From Annulohypoxylon bovei var. microspora (Eukaryota; Ascomycota; Sordariomycetes; Xylariales; Hypoxylaceae): DNA of 64,000 nucleotides. This document shows, in pieces, positions 36,001 through 47,202 of this stretch (positions are counted from its first letter, which is position 1; each line of letters begins with the position of its first letter). The DNA lies in NCBI GenBank assembly GCA_022836615.1, contig MU405218.1, forward strand, positions 390,324-454,323, given 5' to 3'. The notes under the pieces were generated by a model that had not been told where the DNA came from, ran no database searches, and saw nothing but the letters and a program-made list of their open reading frames with translations. Both the position numbers and the translations under genes were made by a program.

Positions 36001-38737
36001 ATATAACATTAAAACATTATTAACGCCCCGTATAATTTAAAAGATATAATTAATTATTTAAAAACCTTAAATTAAATGTAAAAAGTAATTTTCCATTTAT
36101 TTTTTTCTTTTATTCGTAATTTATAAAATATAACTTTAATGTCGATTTTAATTAACCATTTAATTTTATAAAAAAATTATAAAATTTCCTTAATTAATAA
36201 TAATAAATAATAATCGTGTGTTAAAATAACGTTAAAAACTTTATAATTTATATAAAACCGGAAACCGCTTTTTAATTTTTTTATAAATAATATTAATACT
36301 TTTTCCAAGAAATTATTAACCTTAATTTACCCTTTGTTTAATAAATTTATTAAGGTTTTTCGTAACATTAAAAACTTTTTTTTTAATATACCATATAAAA
36401 GCTTTTATAAAATTTCTTTTTTTTTATTTTTTTTATTTTTTTATAAATTAACCTTAATATTTAACCTTAACTTTAATAATAATAACGTTATATTTTCATC
36501 GTTTAAAAAAATTTTAATTTAATCCTTTAATTCATTAAATAACACCTTTTAAATTTAATTAATTATAAATTTTTCTTTTTTTTCCAATGTAATATTAATA
36601 TCTCGTATAATGGTATTAAAGATTTAAATATTTTCGTTATTTTTTTTATATTAACGTTTTTTTTTTAAACCATAAATATTAAAAACACATTTCTTATTAT
36701 ATACTTAATTTTTTTAATTTATAAATATTTTATTTTAACATCGTAAAATATTTAAATAATATTTTAACCCTTTTTATATATTATTAAACCATATTTTTTT
36801 AAACTTATTTTAATTAACTTCTTTTTTACCTTATAAATAACGTCGTTTTATTTTATTTATAATTTTCTTAATATTAAAAAAAACGTAAAATTTAAGATAA
36901 TATAACCTTATATTCATTTTTTTTTACCATTTATATTAATTTCCACATATATAAACATATTAATTATATAAAATTCCCCATCTTTAATTAATTTTAATTT
37001 TTTTTTTTAAATAAATATACGCGGTAATTTTATTTATTACTTAAATCTTTTATTAAATATTAAATATATTAAATATCTTAAATTTATAAACGTATTAATA
37101 AACTTTTATTTATTTAATAAGGTTTTAATTAAAAAAAAATAATATACATTTTATTTAAAACTTTTTTAATATTTATAAATTTTAATATTAACCTTTAAAC
37201 ATAATTTTGCTTAAAAATTATTCGTTTTTCAAGCATTTTAATAATTTATAATTATTTTTAACATTTCGATTATTTTAAACCTTTATAATAACCATTTGTA
37301 GTATATTATTTTTATTACCGTAATTTAATTAAAATGCGGCTTAAAATAATAAATAAATTATTATAAAGTGCTTTGTTTTTATATAACGGGTATACTTGCT
37401 TTTTTTTTTAAATTTCTTAAACTTTTAATTTAACTTCCATCGTATTTTTAATAAGTTATTATTACTTTAGTGTAAACCATTTATTTAATTTATTATTACA
37501 ATTATCGTAATAATTAAAATTATATAATTTACTTTATTTATAACCATGTTTTCATTTTTATTAAGTTTTAATTTTTATTTTTAAATAATTACCGTATTAA
37601 TAAAATTAATAACCTTTTAATTAAATGTTCTTTTATATTAAATAATTATAAAATAATTTTTTTTTTTATAATTTAATACTTTTTTCATTTTAATTATTAT
37701 ATTATTAACCTTAACCATTTATTTATTATAATTTTTTTTATTTAACTTTTTAATTATAAAAACATTTTTTAATTTATTATTTAACCCCACATTAATATAA
37801 TTAATTTTATTTTCCTTTTTTTAATATAACCCGTTAATTAAAATTAATTTACTTTTAAAATTAATAAAAAAATTATTAAAATATTAAAAAATATTTTAAC
37901 ACATTTTAATTAAATCTTAATAAACAATTTAAATTAATTATTTATTTTTAAATTTTTTAATTAAAATTTAAATAAAAACTTAATTATTATATTATTTATT
38001 AAGCTTTTTTATATTAAACCATTATATTAAACATTACCGTTTTTTAATTAAAACCAAAAACATAATTTTCAAACATTTATTTTTCTCCGATTTAAAATAT
38101 ATTAAATTTTCCAAAATAAAAAAATTTAACATAATTATATATATTAAGAAATCTTTTTATTCATTAATTTAAATTAAACATTTATTTTTAATTAAAATCA
38201 TTTCTTTAATTTTATAAAATAAATTAAAATTACTTAATAAATTAATTATAAAGTTATTAAAAAAGTTATCGAAAAATTTATATATATTTAAATTATATTA
38301 ATAAAAAATAATAAATGTTATAAAGTTTTAATCGTTTATTATTTAAAAGATATTTATATATTAAGTTATCATTTAACACGATAAACGTTTTTTCGAAAAC
38401 TTTTATTAATTAAAAAATAATTAATAAAAATATATAATAATTCTTATAAATAACGATAAACTTATATTATATAAAATTAAAAATAAAATTATTTTCATTA
38501 ATAAAAAAAAAAAAAATAACCTTTTATTTTTAAAATTACGATATTTATATTTAAAAATATAAATTAAATTAATTAACGTAAAAACCCCTTTTATACGTAT
38601 TTTAATAACTTCCATAACCCATTTAAAGTTATTAATAATTTCATTATAAAAACTTACATTTATCGCGTTTATAATTATAATATAAACTCGCATTAATTTT
38701 TACCTTAATTAACTTTCCGGGTCCTTAACCCGTAATA
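33094..38737 (-). mobile_element. Ty3/gypsy LTR retrotransposon Gyp-i, complete but mutated
   Basis: A 5.6 kb element bounded by direct repeats at 33,094-33,392 and 38,438-38,737 (about 300 bp each). On the minus strand the LTR reads TG..CA, with the start TGTCACGGG inferred from the mutated TATTACGGG. The internal 5 kb is read on the minus strand. Reverse transcriptase is recognisable from about 36,060 down to 35,870: a block corresponding to the FGL..AP.TFQRYIN region is followed by the active site at 35,934-35,957, where the two catalytic Asp of the YxDD box have become Asn (YVNNVIIY). Gag, RNase H and integrase cannot be delimited. Outside CpG, G is nearly absent from the plus strand over the internal part. 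It is inactive. Confidence 0.72.
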
Positions 38738-39894
38738 ATATTTAATTAAAAAAGTAAATAAATTTAATTAATTAAAAACATTTTATTAAGGTTAATTAAA
38801 TTTAAAAAAACTTATTAATTAATTATTAATTTTTTATTAATTACTTTATTAATTACTTTATTAATTCTTTATTAATTTATAATTCATTTATGAATTATTT
38901 TTAAAAATTTAAACGTAATAATGTTTTTTAAACGAATTATTTTATACATTATTTTTTTAATTTATTTTAATTTTATACATTTTTTATTTTTTCGTACGTT
39001 ATTTTATTTTTTTATACGTTATTATTTTTATACGTTATTATACGTTATTACTTTTATACGTTATTTTATTTTAATTTTTCATTAATTTTTATTTCGTACG
39101 TTTCGGTTTTATACGTTGTTTTTTTCGTACGCTTTAATTTTATACGTTATATAACGTTATTTCCCGTTTATTTTAACTTCGTACATTATTTTAATTTTTT
39201 ATATAATATTTTACTTTTTCGTATAATATTTTATTTTTTCGTACGTTATTATTTTCGTAAATTATTTTATTTTATTTTTTCGTACGTTTTATCCCCCGGC
39301 TTTTTTATACGATATATTATTATTTTTTTAATTTTTAAATCGAACCTTTAAACCGGTATAATAATTAATTTTTTAATTAATTATTAATTTAATTTAATAA
39401 TTAATTAATTAATTAATTAAATTATTAATTAAAATATACATTAAAAAATAAAATTATAAGTTTAAAAAAAATAATTAATTTAATAAATAAAAAATAAATC
39501 TTTTAAAGCGATATATTTAATTAAATATACGATTAAAGTTTTTAATAAATTAAATTTTATTAAAAAAAATTAAATTATTATATATTAATTAATTAAACCA
39601 CGTTTTCCGAACCTTCGTTATAATTTTCGAATTTATTAATTAATTAATTTTTTTATTCTTTTTTTTCCATTTAAAATTAACGTTATAATAACCTTTTAAA
39701 TCGAAGTAAACGTTTATTTAATTTTAAGTTTAACGTTTATTAAAAAAATGTCGCGTTTTTAATAAAACTTTAATATAATTTATAAATTATTAAACATTTT
39801 TATTTTATTATATTAAAAATTTAATTTAATTTTTTAAAAAAAATTATAATAAAAAACGATTTTATTTAAAAATAAATCGTAAAAATTTTTTTTT
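38738..39894. repeat. AT-rich region with degenerate TACGTTATTTTA tandem repeats
   Basis: From about 38,950 to 39,300 the units TACGTTATTTTAT and TTCGTACGTTATTTTA recur many times with changes. CGTACG palindromes are frequent. Shorter TTAATTACTTTA repeats lie at 38,820-38,890. Downstream, to 39,894, there is saturated A/T sequence, possibly gag/protease of the split Gyp-ii copy. No frame is open. Confidence 0.6.
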
Positions 39895-40415
39895 TTATTT
39901 ATATAATTTAATTAAAATGTTTTTAAAAAAATAATTAATTATTATTTCATTAATTTTTTAATTATAAAATAAATTTAAAAAAAACATTAATTTTATTAAA
40001 TTATATTTTTTTATAATATAAATATAAAGCATTTACGAATTTTAAAAAAATAAATTATATTTAATACGATTAAATATAAATTTTTTAATTTTTTTATAAA
40101 AAAATTAAAAAATAATTTATAATTTTATATTAATTACCGAAAATTAAACGTTTATATTAAATAATTTTTTTTTAATTAATAAAACATTAAAAAAGATTTT
40201 TAAAATTAAAATTTTTATAAAATTTAACATTTATTAAGTTTTCCATTATATTAAAATAAATTTCATTTTAAAAAGATTTATTATTTTTCGGATTTATTTT
40301 AAATTATATAAATATCGTATATTTTTTTTAAATTAAATAATAAATTTAATACGTTTTAAAAATATATTAATTAAAAATTTTTTTTTTTAATAATTTTTAT
40401 ATAATATATATAAAT
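39895..40415 (+). mobile_element. Mutated reverse transcriptase segment of the split Gyp-ii copy
   Basis: Aligns with 46,810-47,385 of Gyp-ii, including the stretch around the polymerase palm and the active-site region near 40,390, but with virtually all non-CpG C and G replaced. Similarity is lost after about 40,415, so the copy is interrupted or deleted there. Together with 27,420-28,516 this is the outermost, oldest element of the nest. Confidence 0.65.
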
Positions 40416-43053
40416 TATTATTAATAAAAAAGTTTTATTAATTAAAAAACGTTTTATAACTTTATGTGGCTTTATATGGCTTATATTATATAAAGTTATA
40501 TTTATTTAAAATTAAAAATTAATAATTTATATATTTATATAATATAAAATATTATACGTAAATATATTATAATTTATTATTTTTATAATAATATTTTTTC
40601 CGTTTTAAATATTTATTTAAAAAATTAAATTATGTTTTTAAACTTTTTAATTTAAAAAAAAATAATAACATTAAAATTTAAAAATATTATATCGTTATAA
40701 ACTTAAATTAATAAATTAAAAAAAACTTTTAAAAAATTAATAATTAAATATAAATTTTTTAACGATACGACGTTATTATTTTTATTTTTATTAAAAAACG
40801 ATACGAATTTACGATGAAAATAATTTAAATGGAAATTATTTAAAAAACTTCGTTTAATAAACTTTAATAATTTTTTTATATAATTAAAAATGTTAAATAT
40901 AACGTTAAAATTAATTAATTATATTAAAAAATAAATAATATTACTTTAATAAATAATTTAAAAATAATTAACATTATTTATAATAACGTTTATAAAAATT
41001 TATAAAAATTAATAATAAATTTAAAATAAAGTATTATTATAATTATTTAATATTATATAAATTATTAAATATATAATAATTAATAAAAAATGTTATTATA
41101 AAAAAAATTCGAAGCGATTAAATATAATGGTAATAATTTTATTAAATATATTATAATTTTTATATATTTCGTTAATTAAAATAATAATGTAAATAATAAA
41201 ATTATAAATGTATAAATGTGGGTATATTTTATTTTTAACGTTAAAAATAAAAAAATAAAAAATTATTTAATAATATATTTTATTAAAAATATTTATAATT
41301 ATAATATAAATAATGAAAAATAATTTTATTTTAAAGTTTTATAATTATATATTATATAATTATTTTAAAGTGTTAAATTTATTATATAATAAAAAAAAGT
41401 TTTATTAAATGTAAAAAAAGTTTTATTTTTTAAAATAAAATTAATAATAAATATTTAAGTTTAAATGATTATATTATGTAAAATAATGGTTTAAAAAGTT
41501 TTTTTAAGATTTTTATTATAAAAAGCTTTAAAATTTTAAAAAACTTTTTTTATTTATTATTTTTAAACATTGCTTTATAATAATTATATGAAATTTTTAT
41601 AAATTATATTCATTTATATAACAATTATTATATATTTTCTTACATTATTTATAAATAAATAAATATTTTTTTAATATATAAATTTTTTTATTATTATAAA
41701 ATCCACTTTTTTATATAACATTTTATTTAAATTTAAATAAAAATATTTAATTTATGTTAATTTCCATTTATATATTATTAAATAATTTATTTAATTAATG
41801 TGTTATATTTAAAAAATATTTATTACTTAAGTAAAAAAGTTATTAATTAAGCCTAGGTTATTTATTAATTATAAAAAATCAAAGGAAAATAAGTTTAAAA
41901 GAAAAAAAAAATTTCTAAAAAGCAAATTTAAAGGAAATAAATTATTTTTTTATTTTTTTTATTTTTTTTATTTTATTTATTTTAATATTACTTAACCATT
42001 TAAAGTATTTATTAATATAATAATAACTTTTATTTAACTTATAATATTTATTATATTTATATTAAATATAAAAATTTCATTTTATTTTAATAAAGAATTT
42101 TATTTTAATAAAAAATTTTCGTTTTATTTTAAAAAAGAATATTAATATTCCTTATATTTAAATAAATTTTAAAATAATAAAAATTAAATAAATTTTTTTA
42201 AAGAGTTTTATTCTTTAAAAAATTATAATATTAAAGATAAAATATTTAATTTTTATATTAAAAAAGAAAATAATTAATTTAAATTATTTCTTAATAAATT
42301 TAATTCGTTTAAATTTTCTTTTTCTTTAAGATTTTTTTTAAGGTTTTTTATTATAAAATCTTTAAAATCTTTAAGATTTTTAAAACCTTCTTTTAAATTA
42401 AAAAATGATAAATTTAAAAATAATGAAAATAATAAAAATAATAATGGTAAAAAATAATTTTATAAATTTTATTAAGGTTTTTTTTTTTTTAAAAATTACG
42501 TTTAAGGTTAATACCGATAATAAATTTAATTGTATTAATATTTAAGTAAAGTAAAATCAAATTAATAATGTTAAAATTTATTTAATTTTTATTAATAAAA
42601 ATATTAATTTATATATTTTTAAATTATTTTATAATTACCTTTATAATGGTGTATGTAAAATTAAAATAATGAGATTAAATGGTTGTTTTAAATTTATTTT
42701 ATTTAAAAGAAATAATAATTAGTTTTTAAAGAAAAATATAAATAATTATAATAATAAAATATTTATTTTATCGATATTAAATGGTGGGAAAAATTAATTA
42801 AGAATAAAAGAATAATGATTTTATATAAAAAAATCGTTTTTTTAATATTATAAATTTTATAAAATAAAAGGTTTTTTAAGATTTAATAAAATATTATTTT
42901 ATTAAATATCCGATAAAATAATTCTTAATTCTTTATATAATTTTCGTTTAATAAAGGTTTTTAAAAGATTATTAATATTAAATATTTCCTTGTTTAAAAT
43001 AATAAAGTAAAAAAAAGTAATAAAATTATTTTATTAATGTTAAAAAATATCGT
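40416..43053. other. AT-rich mutated DNA
   Basis: No recognisable reading frame. A short inverted repeat around TGGCTTTATATGGCTTATA lies at about 40,455-40,500. The part 41,840-43,050 is less completely converted: scattered non-CpG G and C remain. It may therefore be younger, but has no family match. Confidence 0.5.
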
Positions 43054-43061
43054 TTTTTTAA

Positions 43062-43724
43062 GAGATTTGCTATTTCAATAGTATTGTATTTCAATAGTAT
43101 TTTCTGATTGGTGGAAATCCTTATCGATACGCCATGGCCACCTGATTGGGGTACTTAATCCCTCATACAAAGACTGGTATATGGGGATGTACCTTTCCAC
43201 CCAGCGGCCAGCTTTCTACACCCACTTACCTTCTCACTTGAATAACTTTATGGAATCATCTTCAATTGGCTTGCAATTAGTTTTATATGATGTTTAATTA
43301 CTGTCTTAATTAAAGATATTAGGTTGCATTATACTTATCTCTCTTTTCGTTGATATATATTGCGAAATGTATGAATAGTTGTAGAGTGTTGAACGGCCTC
43401 CGGAGATCATCACATACGACTGGCGAAACAACCGTAAAACCGCATGAAATCTAGGTAAAACACCGCATATCTCTGTAACCAGGCTATGCATCGGGATAAA
43501 ACCTACATGGTTTGATTCCCTAAATTGAGAGCTATTTTATAATGTAAATTATTGAAAGGTTGAAGGCTTGGTGCGAAAGTTATTCAAGTTGAAAGGTGTA
43601 TCCTTTGCTAAGAAAGATTTAGAGGGGTGATGGTTTATCGATAAGAGTTTCAACCAATCAAAGACGCCGCCCTCTTACCCGCGGGGTACTATTGAAATGC
43701 AATACTATTGAAATAGCAAATCTC
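43062..43724. mobile_element. MITE-2, intact copy
   Basis: A 663 bp element of normal composition in the middle of AT-rich DNA. Terminal inverted repeats of about 38 bp start GAGATTTGCTATTTCAATAG at the left, mirrored at the right, and include the internal repeat TATTTCAATAGTA. A perfect 8-bp target duplication TTTTTTAA lies at 43,054-43,061 and 43,725-43,732, typical for hAT-like elements. No transposase is encoded; the minus-strand frame of 61 codons at 43,306-43,491 is not convincing. Inside, GGTTTGATTCC near 43,510 resembles a polymerase III B box (GGTTCGATT in the mutated copy). It most likely inserted after the surrounding mutation phase. Confidence 0.9.
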
Positions 43725-43732
43725 TTTTTTAA

Positions 43733-45885
43733 TGGGAAGGATTATTTTTTTTTAATATAAAGTTAATGGTAAATTTTAAAACGAATTTAATTATAATATT
43801 AAAAGCATATTTATTAATTTTCCAACCGTTTAAATAATTTTTTATCGCAACATTAACATTTATATAAATAATGTGAATTATTTAAGTTAATATTTTAATT
43901 TATTTTTAAAGAAATTATTTTATTATTTTATAAATTAAAGTTAAAACGTTATTTTAAAAAGTAATATTTTTTCATTAAAAAATTAATTTATTTTTAAAAT
44001 CGTTTTAAAAGGTAATTATTTAACGATATATAATTATATAAAGCTTATTTTTTTTTATTATATCCATTTAAATAATAAAAAATAACTTAAGATTAAAAGA
44101 AATTAACGAAAATTAATGAAAATTAATGAAAAAATCAACGAAAATCAATGAAAATTAATTAAAATTAATGAAAATTAATTAAAATCGATAAAAATTAATT
44201 AAAAATTAATGAAAATTAATCGAAAATCGATGGAAAAAATGATAATTAAAAATAAATGTTAAAATTAAATAATTAAATAAAAAAAAATTTTCTTAATTAA
44301 TTAAATGTTAATCGTTAATTTTTTTATAAAACGAAAAATGTTATTAAATTATTATAACATATTTATAAGTTATGGTGTAAATATTATACGAATATAAAAT
44401 AAGTTTTTTTAATTATTATAAAATAAAAATTATTTCATTTAAAAATTATTTTACGAAAAAAAAATTTTAAAATAAAAGTTAAACGAATCGTAATTATTAT
44501 ATTATTAATTATTTCATTTATTATTTTATATATAACACATTTAAAATTATAATATAAAACTTAATGAAATAATTAATTTATTAAAAAAATTAATTTAATT
44601 AAAAAATATATTATAAAAATTTAATTATTACGTTTTAAAATATTAATAATAATAATATTAAAATAATTAAAAAATCTTAATTTTACTTATAAATTAAATT
44701 ATATTATAATTAAAAAGTTTATTCGTTTTTAAATAATAAATATTATATGAATCGTAAAAATAATCGGAAAAAATTCCTTAATATAATAAATATTAAAAAT
44801 ATATAATTTAATTTATTTATTATTTAAATAATTAATAATTTAATTAAACGATATTATTGGTTTCCTTTTAAATAATTAATTTTTTATTTAAAAAAAAAAA
44901 TATCCGTATATAAAATTATTATTAAGTTATATTATTAATTATAAAATTTTAATAAAAATATATAAATTTTTTTAATTATTAATTAAATATTTATTAATTA
45001 TTAATTATTTTAAGTTAATATAATAATATTATAACGATTAATTTTATTAACTTTAATAAAATTAACTTATAATTATTCCGAAAGTTTTATATTAAATTTA
45101 TTATTATTTATTAAATTAATTTATTAAGTTTTAATATCGTTAAATATTTTAAAGGAAATAATTACGGATTTATATTTCGAAAAAATATATTAACGAAGAA
45201 ATTTTTAATTTTAATTTAATTAATGTAAAGGCTTTAATTAACGTAAATTATAACGTGGAAATAATTTTTTTTATAAAAATTAATTTTAATTTCGAAAAAT
45301 ATAAACGTTATACGAAAGCAAATGGTTTCCGCGCGGATAAAGTAATGACCCATTTAAATAAAAACGAAATAAAAGCTCGTTTTAATACAAAGGTTATAAT
45401 TATAAAGATTTGCAAAGATAATTCCAAAAACAACGATAAAATAAATGGATTTAAGTTAAATAAAACGAACAAGCTTTTTAATATAATAATAAAACTTTCA
45501 TTACAAATAATAATAATGAAAAAAACATTAAAAAAACAACGTTTTAAAATAATAATTATTTTTTATTAAAATAATATTTAAATATAAAAGAAAAAGCTTT
45601 TATAATAAATGAATTAATAGAAATTAATAATAATACTTTTTATATTATTAAACTTAAAGTTATAAAATTTAAAAAAAATAAAACTACGTGTCGAAAATGC
45701 AAAGAAATATTTCCGTTAAAAAACACCTTTATAAAGCATGTATATGTTAAAATATATATATTAATAAAAAATATAAAAAAGTATTAATAACTAACCGTTA
45801 AAAATGTTAAAAAAAAACCTTAAAATGTAAAAACATTACATTAAAATAAAAACGAAAATAACTTCGTAAATTTTAAAAATGCGGA
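43733..45885. other. AT-rich mutated DNA with retroelement remnant
   Basis: A degenerate tandem array of 11-12 bp units (AAAATTAATGA and variants) lies at 44,100-44,240. From about 45,250 to 45,900 a plus-strand segment is less degraded: an open frame of 104 codons at 45,255-45,569, followed in another frame by a Cys-x2-Cys motif (CRKCKEIFPLKN) near 45,690-45,730 like zinc-finger segments in degraded fungal retroelements. I cannot assign it; it might belong to Gyp-iv, interrupted by Gyp-ii. Confidence 0.4.
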
Positions 45886-46797
45886 AATATTATATAATAA
45901 AATATTCGTTAAAACATTAATAAAGCTTAAAATTATAAAAGTTATTTTTAAACCATACTTTAAATAACATTTAAATAAAAAGCATATATATATAAATTTT
46001 AAAATATAATTTTATAAATCATTAAAAGTTTAATATAATAACGCTTAATTACCATTATTCTTAAAATATATTAACAAAGTTAATTAATTAATATCCTGGC
46101 CGTAAGGTTAATATATAAGGACCTTTTAAAAGAAACCACTTCGTAATTTCCTTTCTCTTAATTCTTTACTTTAAATATTCTCGTTAATAAAATACGTGGT
46201 TTTGTTATCGTATAAGCTTTATCCCGATTAAAGATTTATTCGTTGTAATATAATATTTAAAGTTATTTATTTATTTCATTTCTTTAATTTAAAGGTTTAT
46301 TTCCAAAATTCCTTTTTTTTCTTAAATATGTAAACACTTATGTATTAATTTAATTCCTTTTAAATTGTAATACGTTTAAAACTTTGTTTTTAATTCACAT
46401 TTAATTTTTAAAAGCTTTTATTTTCTTAAACGAAATTCCTTATATTAATAGTTATAAGGCTTTGCCTTTACCCATAATAAAATACCTTTTAATATTATTT
46501 ATTTTATTATTAATTAACAATAATATTTAAATTATTAAGCAAAGGCCTTAATGAAGATGTTAAACCGTTTGTTAATTAAGTTAATTAATTAAAACCCGCT
46601 TTCGTTTTTCCAATTATTTAACCCTAAGTTAATAAATCTTTACCTACGGTTAAAGAAAAGTTTTTAACCTTAAGGGAAGCACCAAAACCCTTAATAATTT
46701 AAAAAACCACTTGATTAATTGCTTAATAACGGGATTGGAAGCCTGCTCCTCCCCCTGGAAGGAAAGGGAAAGGGAAAGCTTTGCCCATTAGCAAATC

Positions 46798-47202
46798 ATG
46801 GAAAGGCTCCCCCCTTACTTATATAACCTAACCAAGGTATTCTTGAAAAAAAATAACGATTTATTACTGCCTTACCGGCCTTCCGATTATAAAATAAACT
46901 TGAAAAAAGGCGCTAACCCCATTAAGTTATATTTTCTTTATAATATGAGTACAAAGCATTTACGGGCCTTGAAAGAATATTTATTAAACCATTTATGTAA
47001 AAAGTGGATTGTATTTAATGCGGTTAAATATAAATTCTTTATCTTTTTTATGAAAAAACCAAAAGGTAGCTTAAAGTTTTATATCAATTATTGGGAATTG
47101 AATACTTATATTAAAAAGGATTATTATTTTTTTTTTTTAATTAATAAAACATTAAAAAAGATCTTTAAAGTTAAGATCTTTATAAAACTTAATATTTATT
47201 AA
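46798..47202 (+). pseudogene. Reverse transcriptase fragment of Gyp-ii
   Basis: An open stretch of 134 codons, the longest in the AT compartment. It covers the start of the gypsy reverse transcriptase: LLPYRPSDYKI (family LPPHRPxDxxI), LYNMSTKHLRALKEYL, the F/Y..KKPKGSLKFYINYWELN block and KVKIFIKLN (family KAKxFTKLDL, with Asp changed to Asn). It then runs into stop codons; the same frame continues to the active site at 47,377. It is part of a dead element and not a functional gene. Confidence 0.85.

Noticed and set aside
38421..38693. 90-codon minus-strand frame
   Set aside because: It lies within the LTR of Gyp-i and consists of Ile/Phe/Asn text produced by A/T saturation.
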